From positions 16,058,001 to 16,122,000 of the forward strand of contig CP075492.1 of assembly GCA_021613535.1 (NCBI GenBank): a DNA stretch of 64,000 nucleotides. Direction: 5' to 3'. The translations under genes and the position numbers were made by a program. Shown one piece after another: positions 43,111-53,848 of the stretch. The notes under the pieces were generated by a model, which saw only the letters and a list, made by a program, of their open reading frames with translations, did no database searches and was not told the origin of the DNA. This DNA comes from Adineta vaga. Taxonomy: Eukaryota; Rotifera. The stretch's first letter is position 1; the number at the start of each line of letters is the position of its first letter.

Positions 43111-45303
43111 ATGAATACTGTAGTCAAATTGTTAATTATTTGCTTTCTTCAGTATAAAATTCATGGAAAACCAACAATACGAGTATGTATTGATAAACTA
43201 TAGGAAATATTTTTCTATGTATTTATATTTCAGACAGATCAATTGATAGAAACAAAAGCATATGAAAATCGTAAGTTATATAAATAAGAAACAAATACTC
43301 AAAACAGTTGTATTATTTCAATATAACTTTGATTCACTTTAAATCTTCATTTTTTAGCCAATCTGTTTGAAGGTGACATACTCTTTCCTCCTGTATCTAC
43401 ACTAACAAATGTAAGTTTATTTGCTATAACTTAATTAGCTATTTCCATATTTATACTTCAGCGTGGAGTTGCACTCCGTGGTTCTTCTGTACCATGGACA
43501 AATGGAATTATACCCTATGAAATTTTGCCAGGCTATGGTATATTCAGAGTTTTTATTAGTCTACGACCTCAATTTTACAAAGAGTCATTTTCTTTTGTAG
43601 CATCAACAGAAATATCCTTTATCATTGCAACAATGCAAAAAATGGAACGAATATTAGCGGTTAATAATTATAAATGCATTCAATTTCGACCAAAGATTTC
43701 ATCTGATCCTTATTATATAACTATTGTTAATGGATTTGGATGTTCATCTTATGTAAAAAAAAAAACTTTTTCCCCGAAAAAATCACGTTTATTTTTCATT
43801 TTTATTCCAGATTGGACAAAATACTGGTGAGAGTATGACGCGTACTGTTACATTACAACATCCTGGATGTATTGATGACGGAAGAGTTATGCATGAATTA
43901 TTACATGCATTGGGTAATATATTCAGACGGTTATATTGTAAAGAATACGTAAAAACGAAGAAATGTTTTATTATAGGTTTTTACCATGAACAATCACGGC
44001 CAGATCGTGATCAATATGTTAGAGTTAACTATGAAAATATTCAATCAGGTAAAGAGAGAAATATGTTTTTATGAAAACATCTCTATTCATTTCCTTAATA
44101 ATATAGGCATGGAACATAATTTTGATAAATATTCGAACACAGTTGTAGATACACAAAATACGTCCTATGATTATCAATCTGTTATGCATTATCAATTAAA
44201 TGCTTTTTCAAACAATGGTCTCCCAACAATAGAACCACTTAGAGAAAATATTCGTATTGGACAACTTGATAATATGAGTTCAATTGATATAGAAGAAGTT
44301 CGATTATTCTATAACTGTTCATCAACTGATGTTACATTACCACCAATTCCAACAACAACAATAACAGGTAAACAATACATATATACCCAGGTCAAATCTT
44401 CCCCATCGGATCCGATGGGATTTTGTCGGAAAGCATCGGATCCTTGATACAGGAATCCGATCGGAAGCTGTCGGATATCGGAAAGTGGTGGTTTTACAGG
44501 GTTCTGACAGGATCCCCAACATGTCCCACATTTTCCGACATCCGACAACTTCCGGTCGGATTCCTGTACCAAGGATTCCGACGCTTTCCGACAAATTCCT
44601 ATCGGGACCGACAAAGTCCGATGTCTTCCCCCGTAGGATCCGACGAGATCCGACTGTCGGATTGTTCGCCCTGGGTATATATATAAAGTAAATGTATATA
44701 TGTGTATGTTGTCCTTCTATACTCACAAATTCAGTATAAAGTGTCTGAAAATTTTTTATTAAATAGCTAATTTATATATGACAAATACAACAATTTCAGC
44801 GTCATTAACAACTGATAATCCAAAATATACTCGTTTCAATGGTACAGGATCCAATTACTTTTACGATCAATATTCAATCATTGTTCCTGTCACTGGTTCT
44901 TATATATTCATGAGTATTAGCTCAATTGATACTTTTTGTCAATTTTATGGTCCTAGAGCATATGCTAGATATTATACAACAATTGCATATAATAATAATG
45001 ATGGTGATGAAAATCAATTTAAAATTCAGATGTATCTTCAAGAATCAACACGATACATTATGCGAGTAACAACATATAATCAAAATATCGTTGGAGACTA
45101 TAGAATTTTAGCTTCTGGATTAACAACAGTTAATATTGAGAAAACTGTTGATTCTTCTTTGCCATCATTAAATCATAGTCCACGAACAATTGGTAAAAAG
45201 AGTTTTTAAACATCATTCTTTCATATTTCTTATTTTCTTAATATATTTAGGAACGATTTCAAACAAACTTTATTACATTCTTTTGTTTTTCTTATTGCAT
45301 TAA
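43111..45303 (+). CDS. Astacin-family zinc metalloprotease, ten exons
   Basis: Exons: 43111-43182, 43234-43270, 43358-43410, 43462-43537, 43601-43752, 43811-43913, 43977-44048, 44107-44367, 44767-45192, 45251-45303; all introns GT-AG and all phases agree, giving 434 residues. Signal peptide MNTVVKLLIICFLQYKIHG, short propeptide, then WTNGIIPYEI (mature-domain start). The zinc site MHELLHALGFYHEQSRPDRD is built across two introns; SVMHY is the Met-turn. A Pro/Thr linker leads to a beta-rich domain (YTRFNGTGSNYFYDQY ... ESTRYIMRVTTYN) like one I recall in other bdelloid secreted proteins. The last exon encodes a hydrophobic tail (LYYILLFLLLH), possibly a GPI signal. Extracellular protease; substrate unknown. 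Confidence 0.88.
44386..44675. mobile_element. Foldback MITE in astacin intron 8
   Basis: 290 bp bounded by CCCAGG...CCTGGG and TATATA on both sides (possible TA-rich target duplication; exact TSD ambiguous). Most of the element is one long imperfect hairpin: GGATTTTGTCGGAAAGCATC in the left half faces its complement (GACGCTTTCCGACAAATTCC) in the right half. It has no coding capacity; superfamily undetermined. The host intron (44368-44766) is otherwise about 110 bp. Confidence 0.75.
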
Positions 45304-45413
45304 AACTCCAAATATATAACCATGAACTATACAATTGACTTGTTTAATTCAACATATTTTTACTTTTTACAGTTTTTTGAAAATTTTTCCGAAGTTCAAA
45401 TAAACGTCAATAA

Positions 45414-45491
45414 ATCTTGAGGATATGGGTGTTCTCTTTCATTATGCACTCTCTCATACCACTCATACCCACCCTTCCTCACCCTCAAGAT
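45414..45491. repeat. TGTGGG-type foldback repeat
   Basis: Left ATCTTGAGGATATGGGTGT, right CATACCCACCC then ACCCTCAAGAT. The terminal 8 bases ATCTTGAG/CTCAAGAT pair perfectly. Lies just past the astacin 3' end. Confidence 0.8.
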
Positions 45492-45550
45492 GGTTCTCCA
45501 TGAAGAATAACTAAAGATAAAACATCACCATTTAACTTGCCTGTAATACA

Positions 45551-45605
45551 GAGGGTGGGTGTGAGTGGTATTGATCTGTAAATATGCTACCCACACCCAC
45601 ACCCA
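45551..45605. repeat. TGTGGG-type foldback repeat at a gene breakpoint
   Basis: Left GAGGGTGGGTGTGAGTGG, right TACCCACACCCACACCCA. Its right arm ends within a few bases of the first codon of the truncated pentapeptide pseudogene. Confidence 0.8.
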
Positions 45606-45608
45606 TGC

Positions 45609-47135
45609 TTGAGTTTGGTGAAATTATTCTTCTCTGCATTGATTCCATTAACTATTGGTCTGTTTACTGTGATCACTACAATTCAACAGCAACAATTTTC
45701 CTCTGCACAACGTGAACAAGACAAACAGGATGCCCTTCTCTTGAGACAGTCTGATCTTCAGGCAGAAAATTTACACAAAGAAAAGGTTTACGCCACCTAT
45801 CTTGATGACTTCTCAGAACTGTTCACAATGAATAATAGCAAAGATACGTTGATGAAAACCCGCGCTAAAACATTGGCTACTCTTCGACAACTCGATGCTG
45901 AACGGAAAAAACAATTTCGTCCGTATCGAAAGTCGACGAGGCTGACTTCAATGAAGTTTATTTTCGAGGAACAGTAGATGCTAGTTGTTCGTTTATGTAC
46001 CTCTACTTACATTATGTTTATTTATCGAATGCATCGTTCATCAGCTGTTTCATTGATCGTTCAAACTTTTCTTTTTCCATCATGTATAAGACAGTTTTTA
46101 CTAAAACTCGATTCTTACGAACATCTTTCAGATTTGCACTATTAGGTAAAGCAGATTTTAGTCTAGCCACATTTTTCCAGATGGATTTCGTTGGAGCATC
46201 GCTAGTCGAGTGTGATCTTACTGGTGCTAGATGGGTTAATGAATAAATTGATTTTATAGGTACGAACTTGACAGGAGCAATTATACCCGATCAGCTGTTG
46301 AAAACATCGAATCTGCACAATTCCATCTTGCCTAATGGAACATGGGGGCCTATTCTAGGCAGAAATCTAGTGGTTAATGATGATGCTGATCAGAACGTGA
46401 GCATATGCTTTACTATTTTTCCTTAAATCTCTAAAAAATAGGTGGTACAAACTCGATCTTTTCTCTTGAAGTCATAAGTTTTGAATATTATATGACTGAA
46501 AAATCTACTGTTTATCTCATGAATAAACCGATTCGGAATACATTAAATGACTACCATTTTCTATTATTTACATTGACCTAGTTTTATCAAAACATTGCGT
46601 GAGTAATAAATTTTCTCGACTCATAAAATTTTATTTTCAGAATCTGATAACCAAAAGTACACATCTGACTGGCTGGACGGTCTCAGCTCCTGGAAAACTA
46701 AGTTTCATTGCGTACAGCAATCAGAACTCTACAACAGACTTCGGGAAATACTATTTTCGAGTGACATCATCATATAGTTTAAATCATTCGATATCTATGT
46801 CTCAAAATATTTCTTTTGATGAGTTCATTCTGTTGATCTCAGCCGGTATCGCTCGTTATAACGTATCCGCCGATTACCAATGTTCGGGCAACCATTACGG
46901 ATATCTACAACTTATCTTCATCGATATGAATGGTTTAACATATGGTCTTATATATCGAGGTAAAACCATATCACAAAAATTGATTTCTTTTCCAGTCCTT
47001 TGGCACTTTTTATTTCCTAATTTAGGAACCAAGAGTAAAATGCAAATCGAACGTCTGAAAAACAGCAATACTATTAACGAAGAAAACTATTGTACCGTTG
47101 ACAATATCCAATTTTTCATTACAAAAGTTGACTAG
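45609..47135 (+). pseudogene. Pentapeptide-repeat membrane protein, truncated and frameshifted
   Basis: Homologous to the gene at 59824-61896. It opens in mid-protein, without ATG, at a TM segment (LFFSALIPLTIGLFTVITTI) followed by QREQDKQDALLLRQSDLQAE and TLRQLDAERKK; about 25 N-terminal residues are missing at the foldback boundary. The frame shifts near 45910; pentapeptide repeats continue in another frame (VYLSNASFISCFIDRSNFSF ... VGASLVECDLTGARW) and meet a TAA at 46244, then GTNLTGAIIPDQLL continues in the same frame. After an intron (about 46398-46640) the C-terminal beta-domain (HLTGWTVSAPGKLSFIAYSN ... CTVDNIQFFITKVD) is intact to 47135. One truncation, one frameshift and one nonsense make it a pseudogene. 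Confidence 0.75.
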
Positions 47136-47143
47136 TAACGAAT

Positions 47144-47192
47144 GAGAGTGTGGGTGTGGAGAGAATGTCTTTTTCTTACCCACCCTCACACC
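47144..47192. repeat. TGTGGG-type foldback repeat
   Basis: GAGAGTGTGGGTGTGG and TACCCACCCTCACACC, starting 9 bp after the stop codon of the pentapeptide pseudogene. Confidence 0.8.
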
Positions 47193-47503
47193 TTGTTTTC
47201 TTACGACTGTATTTGTTTCTGTTACACTATATCGAAATGTTTCAGAAAGATGGTCAAATAAAGATTTTATGAGTAACGAATCGATAGAAATCGTCAAGTT
47301 AATCTTGTTCAAAGATATCTTATATTTACTTTTTCTGTTGAGACTCGCAATAGTAATATAAAATTATCCTCTTATCTATTCATAAGAAAGCATGAGAATT
47401 GTTATCAATACCTATGTAGATCAACTCCATTTTGTTTGAGGAAAAAAAGAGAAAAGAGAATTTGTATTCTATATTCTTTCAATATCATATATACTATAGC
47501 AAA

Positions 47504-48416
47504 ATGAAGAAAATTTTGTTAATATTGTATCTATTGATAATTAGTTACATCAGTGTCATAAACAGTATACCTGCTACTCCTGAAAATATCAATCATACCC
47601 GAGACAGTGCCTTTCGTCGATCAAGTATTTTGACAAAAACAGATCAATATGATCCTCGCCGCGGTACAGTCCGTAATTCTAACATTCCACTCGCTGATGA
47701 TTGTGCTTTACGAGCATTTACTGTCGAGACGGTCTCATACATTCAGCCTAATGCATCTCGGAGCAACTGGACGGCACTCAGTGAAAGTGCTTTACAAATG
47801 AATGAATGTCGTGGTCAGAAACCGTTCACTATTCGAAAATCATTTGAATCAATGCAGATAACACAAAATAAGGATCGTTTTCGAGCTATATTCTGTCTCT
47901 GACACGCAATCTACAGATCGTGCACGGCAATAAAATTATATTATGCATTATTATACGTGGTGATACTTACTATCTTGGAACATATGCGACCACTAATAGT
48001 AGTCAAATTGGTGCTATTTCTTTAACAAGTAATGACAGTAATCTAGTCATTGAAAACTACAAAGATGAACGCGTCATTCTCAGTGGTGGTATACTTTTGC
48101 AATTGCAATGGTCTGTTCAAAAGAAGACGTCTGCCGGTGGTACAATTATGAAAGCTTTGATACTACCGAACGTTAAATTGAATGATTTCAATGAACTATA
48201 CATTGACGATAACGAAGAGTCATTGTTGCAAAATATCCAATTGGTGATCCTTCTACTCAAGACTTGTACGGCAAAGGACCAGGATTCTCATACGATGCTG
48301 AATTTTGGTGACAATCGGAATTTAATCGCAGTCAAGCAATTCATATAGCAGAACCTTTTCGCAATGGAACACATTTTAGCCATTATCAAATCGAATTGAA
48401 TGGTGGTGCATCTTGA
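47504..48416 (+). pseudogene. Secreted protein gene with multiple frame lesions
   Basis: Starts at ATG 47504 with a good signal peptide (MKKILLILYLLIISYISV). The first frame (DDCALRAFTVETVSYIQPNA ... QITQNKDRFRA) shifts near 47880 to IVHGNKIILCIIIRGDTYYL ... VILSGGILLQLQWSVQKK, shifts again near 48240 to STQDLYGKGPGFSYDAEFW, meets a TGA at about 48323 and continues QSEFNRSQAIHIAEPFRN to a TGA at 48416 that lies in the next foldback repeat. The protein family is not recognised. At least three lesions indicate a pseudogene. Confidence 0.65.
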
Positions 48417-48473
48417 GGGTGTGGGTGTCAGTTAAGAAGATATACTCTCATCCTCACCCACACCGTCAAGATG
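48409..48473. repeat. TGTGGG-type foldback repeat (best example)
   Basis: CATCTTGAGGGTGTGGGTG (48409-48427) and CACCCACACCGTCAAGATG (48455-48473), a 19-bp stem with one mismatch and a 27-nt loop. It lies between two convergent genes and contains the last stop codon of the preceding pseudogene. Confidence 0.9.
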
Positions 48474-48641
48474 TAGAATTTCATGTTCTATCTTACTAGT
48501 CTATTGAAAGTAAAATTCAGAAGGGTGACATATTTCATATCTTATTCAGTGGGGTCCTTTTATTTAATTTTAACAAAACAATTTGAGGAAAAAAATATTT
48601 AAATCTTTTCTTCATTTCTTCGAACTTAAAAAAACTTTGTT

Positions 48642-50048
48642 TTATTCAGAAATTAAATCAAATTTTTGCACTCGATGATTGTCATAATCAACAACATAAA
48701 GATTTCCTTCAATATCAAATGATAAATCATGCGGAGTAGACAATTGATTTGAAACATTTCCATATCCATTTCCACCAACAATTATTTCACCTTCTCCGTT
48801 TCCTTTACACCAACGTATTATTCGATGATTCCAAGTATCTGCAATATAAATTCTACCCAAACCATCAACAACTATTCCCATAGGAAGAGACAATTGATTA
48901 AGATTATTTCCTCTTCCATTTCCTCCAGCAACAAGAATTCCTTCTTGTGCATCTTTTTTCCATTTCATTACACGATCATTCTCTCTGTCTGAAACATAAA
49001 TTGATTGTTCATCATCAACAAAAATAGAGGTGGGATAATTTAATTGGTTAAGATGATTTCCTTTTCCATTTCCACCAGCAACTAATTTTCCTTCTTTTCC
49101 TTTTTCTTCTCCAATTTTCCACTTTCTCACTTCATTCTTCCCAAAATCAGAAACATAAACAAATCCATATTTATCCATTGCTAAATTGCCACAGGTAATA
49201 TTTTCAATGAGAATTTCTTGTTGATTTTGATTCAACAACCATTGAATAACTCGACTATTCCCCCAATCAGCAATGATCAAAGAATTATTTTGTTCATCAA
49301 TAATCACATCTTGTGGCCAATACAGTTGGTCAATTCTACTTCCATTTCCATTTCCACCTGCGACAATTTTTCCTTGATTTTCATTTAATTTCCATTGAAC
49401 AATTCGATGATTCCAGAAATCAGCAATAAAAATATTTTGATTTTTATCAATAAAAATTCCATTAGCACCATAGAGTTGATTTAAATCGTCTCCTCTTCCA
49501 TTTCCTCCAGCAACAGTCGTTGCACTTTGCTTCCATTTGTTGAATTGTATTCCTAAAATAGGACACATCAAAGAAAAGTGACATTTCCCTGATTAAGTTT
49601 TCAAAATTCTTTTTTTCAATTTCCACCATTTTAAATAGACTATTCGATATATTTTCTATAACATTAATTACTCCAGTTTAAAAACATTATACTCAGTTTA
49701 CTTCTTGTTGTCGTTTCATTTGTCACTATTCATCGATACAAATCATTTAAATTAAACACATTTTCCTCTTACCAGTTAATAATGGTGGACAAATATTTTC
49801 TGTAATCATCGACGATGGATAACAAACTGGAGAACTACTACATCGACGATGATGAACACAAACATGATCTGTATTAGAACATTCTTGTGATGAACCACAT
49901 GGAACAAGCTGTGAACAGGATCTCCAAAGAAAACCACAGACACCAACATCATCAGCACCTACCATAGGAAAGCATCCACAACCACTATTACTCGAACATC
50001 GACCATATGCAACTGTGCTGTCACATATTTGAGAGTATACTTCAACTA
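48642..50048 (-). CDS. Cys-rich plus NHL-repeat secreted protein (start exon not found)
   Basis: Exons 50048-49773 and 49552-48642 join in phase (ACTG/GTAAGAG ... TTTTAG/GA). The upstream exon encodes a Cys-dense module (RCSSNSGCGCF, CGFLWRSC, CGSSQEC, CVHHRRC, PVCYP). The second exon encodes about six NHL blades with a very regular linker (VAGGNGRGDDLNQLYGANGI, then FIADFWNHRIVQW, SIYVSDRENDRVMKW, IYIADTWNHRIIRW, LYVVDYDNHRVQKF), forming a closed beta-propeller. The 5' signal-peptide exon must lie upstream of 50048 (acceptor CTCTTGAG) but could not be assigned. Probably extracellular binding protein. The GGNG linkers are typical of bdelloid NHL proteins. Confidence 0.8.
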
Positions 50049-50403
50049 CTCAAGAGAATTAAATTTTAAATGGATATATAACATGAAATAGTAAACAAAC
50101 CTATCGAACTAAAATGAAACAGATTTATTTTTAATATAATTCAGATAAAACAAAAGTTTCAATACCTTAAAAGAAGAAAAATGAAGCAGCCTAGTGTTAT
50201 ATTTGTTGTCCTCATAAACGGGATTGAATTGAGAAACTATTGTCATAAAATTGTGTCTGTATTCTTTGTAATATATAGATATCATTTATTGCAGTGATAT
50301 AACAAAAGTGAATCGCACATAATCCTTTAATAGTTGAAAATATGATTGTGTCTTTGTGAATTTTAGTCTATTTAATCCTATAGTCAAATGTGTCACTTCT
50401 GCG

Positions 50404-50437
50404 TTCCGTTCTCTGTAACGGGGAACGGAGAACGGAA
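50404..50437. repeat. Short perfect-stem palindrome
   Basis: TTCCGTTCTC...GAGAACGGAA, 10-bp stem with GTAACGGGGAACG-type loop; possible end of an unrecognised MITE or a small hairpin. Confidence 0.6.
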
Positions 50438-50675
50438 GTATTGTTTTCAAACATAAGAACCTGGGGGAAAGTATTTAGTCTTTCTATTAACCGATTACGA
50501 AACTTGAAAGATAATGACAGCTGATCTTTTATTAAAATTGAAGAATACGCATAAACCAGCCAAAAAAATATAGAAAGATGGAAAAGTTCGATATTTGAAT
50601 ATGATTCTATAATGTTTGTGCTATATATGTATCTTAAAGAGTAAAAATATCATTCTTACTAACTTAATCTTGTAA

Positions 50676-50879
50676 TTAACAACGACTACGATCAGCAGCG
50701 CGACAAGTAAAGGGACTGCATTCACTAAGAGCAGATACATGAAGACAACAATTCGGAAAATTAGGATGAGTACAAGCTTGACGATGTTTGATTAATTCAT
50801 AGAAAGGATTATTACGACTTACAACTTCACTTATTGTTATTAAAACGATGAAACTGAAGATCAAATAAATCTTTTGCAT
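50676..50879 (-). CDS. Small Cys-rich secreted peptide
   Basis: 67 residues: signal peptide MQKIYLIFSFIVLITISEVV, then a mature part of about 45 residues with six cysteines (QAC, NCC, SEC, FTC, SRC). The six-Cys pattern could form three disulfides. I do not assign it to a named family; antimicrobial, protease-inhibitor or signalling roles are all possible. A good donor (TTA/GTAAGAATG) lies just 3' of the stop, so the ORF could alternatively be an alternative first exon of the NHL gene downstream on the same strand, but the in-frame stop argues against that. Confidence 0.6.
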   Translation of the reverse strand: MQKIYLIFSFIVLITISEVVSRNNPFYELIKHRQACTHPNFPNCCLHVSALSECSPFTCRAADRSRC

Positions 50880-51104
50880 TTTTTCAAAATTTCAATTCAA
50901 TACTTGACTTTGTAAATGATATTATTCTACAATTATACTTCGATCGTATATACGATATAGATTAAAAATATATTGCGGAGGGCGTGAGTGAAGATTCTTG
51001 CAAATAATCTCGACTTTTAACGATTGATATTTTTGGTATAGTTTTAATTAAAAGAAAACTCTTCGATATGATGGAAATATTTTATTTAATATCTAAATAA
51101 TTTT

Positions 51105-52472
51105 CTATTTTTTCACATTTTCAAAATTCTCATTCACATCTCGTTTCCAAGCATCAAGAAATATTTCTTTTAAATCCTTTTCAATTCGAAATGTCACTTC
51201 AGCTCCATCTCGATCTCTTGGCAACCATTGACCATTGTCTAAGATTGGATTAAGACGAAATGTTCTTAAATATAAAGCACCAGACCATGCTGTATAGAAT
51301 CGACATCGATCAGTAAAACCTAAATCAACTAAATTTGCCCAATCATATCGAAGATTTGAATTGACAACAACTTCATTTGAAAAAAGTCCTAAATCAACTA
51401 ATTTATCATTCTTCATATTTCTTCTCATAATTCCATCAGCAGTTGCAATCCATGTTTCAAGAAATTTCGGTTCACGAGATTTGTTAATAGATCGACGTAT
51501 TGTTGTTGCAATATTTGATAAAGAATATGGATCATCAAAATCATCTGATAACATCATTACTAATGCATTAGAAACTTGACCTTTCGGAGCGATTGTATCT
51601 GAAACACCACGATAATTGACAGTTGTATTTGTACGCATAATACGACGTTGATCATTATTCGAATAACAAAATCGATTCAATGTAGAAATAAGATACGCCG
51701 TTAATGCATCTTGAATAGTTAAATGATTTCCACCAGCTAATGTTTGTAATTTAGCGAGTTGTTCACCGGAAAAATGCAGATTAATTGGATCATATGTGAG
51801 TTGATCAGCAAGAAACGTTTTCATAGTTTCTTCTGTTGGTTTTGCATCACGTTGTTGTTTCATGAAAGCTAGAAATGATTCATCAGCTTCATCTTTTTGC
51901 CATAAACGTCGTTCGAAAACGGGTGGTAATGGTTCAAGTGATTTGTTTTGTTGATAAAAACAAGAAATTGTATTTAGAAAATGTAAAAATGCTGCAGCAT
52001 CACCTAAAACATGTGGCCAACTAACACCCAATATCCATTCATCACTTTGAACAAGATGAGTTAATTTTATTCGAACAAATGGTTCATTTTGTGTTTTATC
52101 AAATAATTTTTCTGCTTGAACTCCATCAATAAACGGTAGAAGTGGATTTTCCATCAATTCGACAACGACTTTCGAGTCCAGAGGCCATTTCTTCAATTCA
52201 TTATTCTTAACTAATGTAACAAGTATACCATTATCATCAGACATTTCAATAAAATAACGTTCAGTATCATCAATATGAATATGACCAGCAATCAATGGCC
52301 ATAATGAAAGTGTACGACTTAATGCTTGATTGAATTGATCAATACGTATTTCAGATGGATAAACAAATACATTATCGATACGTGCACTTTTCCAAAGATC
52401 AAAACCAGCAAGTTCAATACGACGATGATTACCCGTTGGTGTTGAAGGAAATATTAAAATCGATGAAGTCAT
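51105..52472 (-). CDS. BAHD-type acyltransferase
   Basis: Intronless 455-residue protein from the ATG at 52472. N-terminal strand and LSRTLSLWPLIAGHI (the L-x-x-x-L-x-x-Y/W-P-x-x-A-G-R/H motif) are followed by the catalytic H-x-x-x-D motif in LGVSWPHVLGDAAAFLHFL (His and Asp present). The second BAHD motif (DFGWG) is not conserved; RYDWANLVDLGF occupies that region. Length is normal for the family. BAHD enzymes transfer acyl groups from CoA thioesters to alcohols or amines in plant and fungal secondary metabolism and are not typical of animals, so horizontal transfer is likely (inference). Soluble, cytosolic; substrate unknown. Confidence 0.85.
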   Translation of the reverse strand: MTSSILIFPSTPTGNHRRIELAGFDLWKSARIDNVFVYPSEIRIDQFNQALSRTLSLWPLIAGHIHIDDTERYFIEMSDDNGILVTLVKNNELKKWPLDSKVVVELMENPLLPFIDGVQAEKLFDKTQNEPFVRIKLTHLVQSDEWILGVSWPHVLGDAAAFLHFLNTISCFYQQNKSLEPLPPVFERRLWQKDEADESFLAFMKQQRDAKPTEETMKTFLADQLTYDPINLHFSGEQLAKLQTLAGGNHLTIQDALTAYLISTLNRFCYSNNDQRRIMRTNTTVNYRGVSDTIAPKGQVSNALVMMLSDDFDDPYSLSNIATTIRRSINKSREPKFLETWIATADGIMRRNMKNDKLVDLGLFSNEVVVNSNLRYDWANLVDLGFTDRCRFYTAWSGALYLRTFRLNPILDNGQWLPRDRDGAEVTFRIEKDLKEIFLDAWKRDVNENFENVKK

Positions 52473-53251
52473 TTGCTTACCTAGACCTAGATATTCACTT
52501 TAATTTCTATAAATATACAAAATATTTTTACTTCTTTTATATCAGAGGAGATTGTGTGAGTAATACTCTTTCGAAATAACACTTTATTCTCTTACTAAAC
52601 TGATAAAGAAAAAAGAACATTCTATTGTCATACTTTTAATGACAAAAAAATGTCCTAAATATCCACAAGATTAGTTGAAGGAGATATCATCCAATGCAGA
52701 AAATGTTTTCGAGAGGGCGCTGTGTTCTAAAACTGAAAAATAATGATAATACGATTGATCTTGGACAGATAAATATTTTTAAATTTCTATTTTCTTTCGA
52801 GTGTGAGGATCACGAATGTCTCTTGTTTATTCATAGTCTTATTCGCACCCACAACCTTTTAGTATTTAATAAAGAGTTGTGTATCGTAAGAATCTGATTG
52901 CTTCAAACTTCTATTTCTTTTCTCTTCACTCGTTCTTCAAATTGATTTCTTTATTTATCGATAACAACTATGTTCGGAATGAACGGAAAAGAAAGCTAAT
53001 TAGTTTCAAGCACGCACCTTCGTCAGACCCATAATTGCTAGCAGTCATATACTGAGTTACCAATGATTTTGTATAACGTTTCCAATAATTATGAGGAAGC
53101 TTGAGCGACAAAAGCGAAGAAAATTTATTTGTATATTAATGTTGTAGCAACGAATGTCACTATAAAATCTATAGTCATATATTTGTAGTCATACAATAAC
53201 TAAATCAGCAAAGAAAACGAGAATAAATTTTATTTTTTGTAATAATCAACT
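52473..53251. other. Intergenic region
   Basis: Probable divergent promoters of the BAHD (-) and claudin-like (+) genes. An unpaired CGCACCCACAACC at about 52845 may be a foldback remnant; nothing else recognised. Confidence 0.5.
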
Positions 53252-53848
53252 ATGGGTCGAAACTCACCAGATACTCCAAGTCAAATATTAGGTTTTGTAG
53301 CATTCGCCTTCGGACTTATTGCATTGCTACTTGTCTGCATTGGAATTGGTACACAATATTGGTATGCTACTGGGAATACATCGTATATAACTACATCGGC
53401 GAATTTCTTCTCGCTGTGCACGTACGACTCTACAAATGGAAACCGAATTAGTTGCACGTCACGTAGCGGAGATACTCATCCTTTCTGTACACTTGCTTAC
53501 AGTGGTACTACTGTGACAAGCAGTCTAAGTGACTGTAACAATCGACTACGGAATGCATCTGGCTTAGGTATTATCGGTATTATTTTGCTCCTTTTTGGTG
53601 TCGTGACTACACTTCTTATGGCAATTGGTTTATTAACTGTAGCATTTCTCAATTTTCTGCCGGGTATTTTGCTCTTTTTGGCTTGTCTCTTCATGCTGGC
53701 TGCATTAGCCGAAGGTTCACGTTATATGCCCTACAACAACTATTCAGCCAATCTCTATCAAACCGGTCATCTGTTCACAATGTTCGCCCTCTTTTTGAGT
53801 GCTGCTGCAGGTGGTCGTATTAGTTTCGCACGCAACAATCCAAGATAA
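53252..53848 (+). CDS. Claudin/PMP22-like four-TM protein
   Basis: Intronless, 198 residues, ATG at 53252. TM1 (LGFVAFAFGLIALLLVCIGIG), then an extracellular loop with QYWYAT and two Cys flanking STNGNRIS (LCTYDSTNGNRISCTS) corresponding to the claudin-fold W...C...C loop, further Cys in HPFCTL and SDCNN, then TM2 (GLGIIGIILLLFGVV), TM3 (LPGILLFLACLFMLAALAEG) and TM4 (GHLFTMFALFLSAAAGG). Claudin-fold proteins form or modify cell junctions and membrane domains. The W-x-x-W/GLW signature is only partly present, so it is clc/PMP22-like rather than a bona fide claudin. Codon use is less AT-biased than neighbours, as for a well expressed gene. Confidence 0.75.
   Translation: MGRNSPDTPSQILGFVAFAFGLIALLLVCIGIGTQYWYATGNTSYITTSANFFSLCTYDSTNGNRISCTSRSGDTHPFCTLAYSGTTVTSSLSDCNNRLRNASGLGIIGIILLLFGVVTTLLMAIGLLTVAFLNFLPGILLFLACLFMLAALAEGSRYMPYNNYSANLYQTGHLFTMFALFLSAAAGGRISFARNNPR

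Noticed and set aside
44309-44726. ORFs across the astacin intron on both strands
   Set aside because: They are readings of the hairpin MITE and start outside coding exons.
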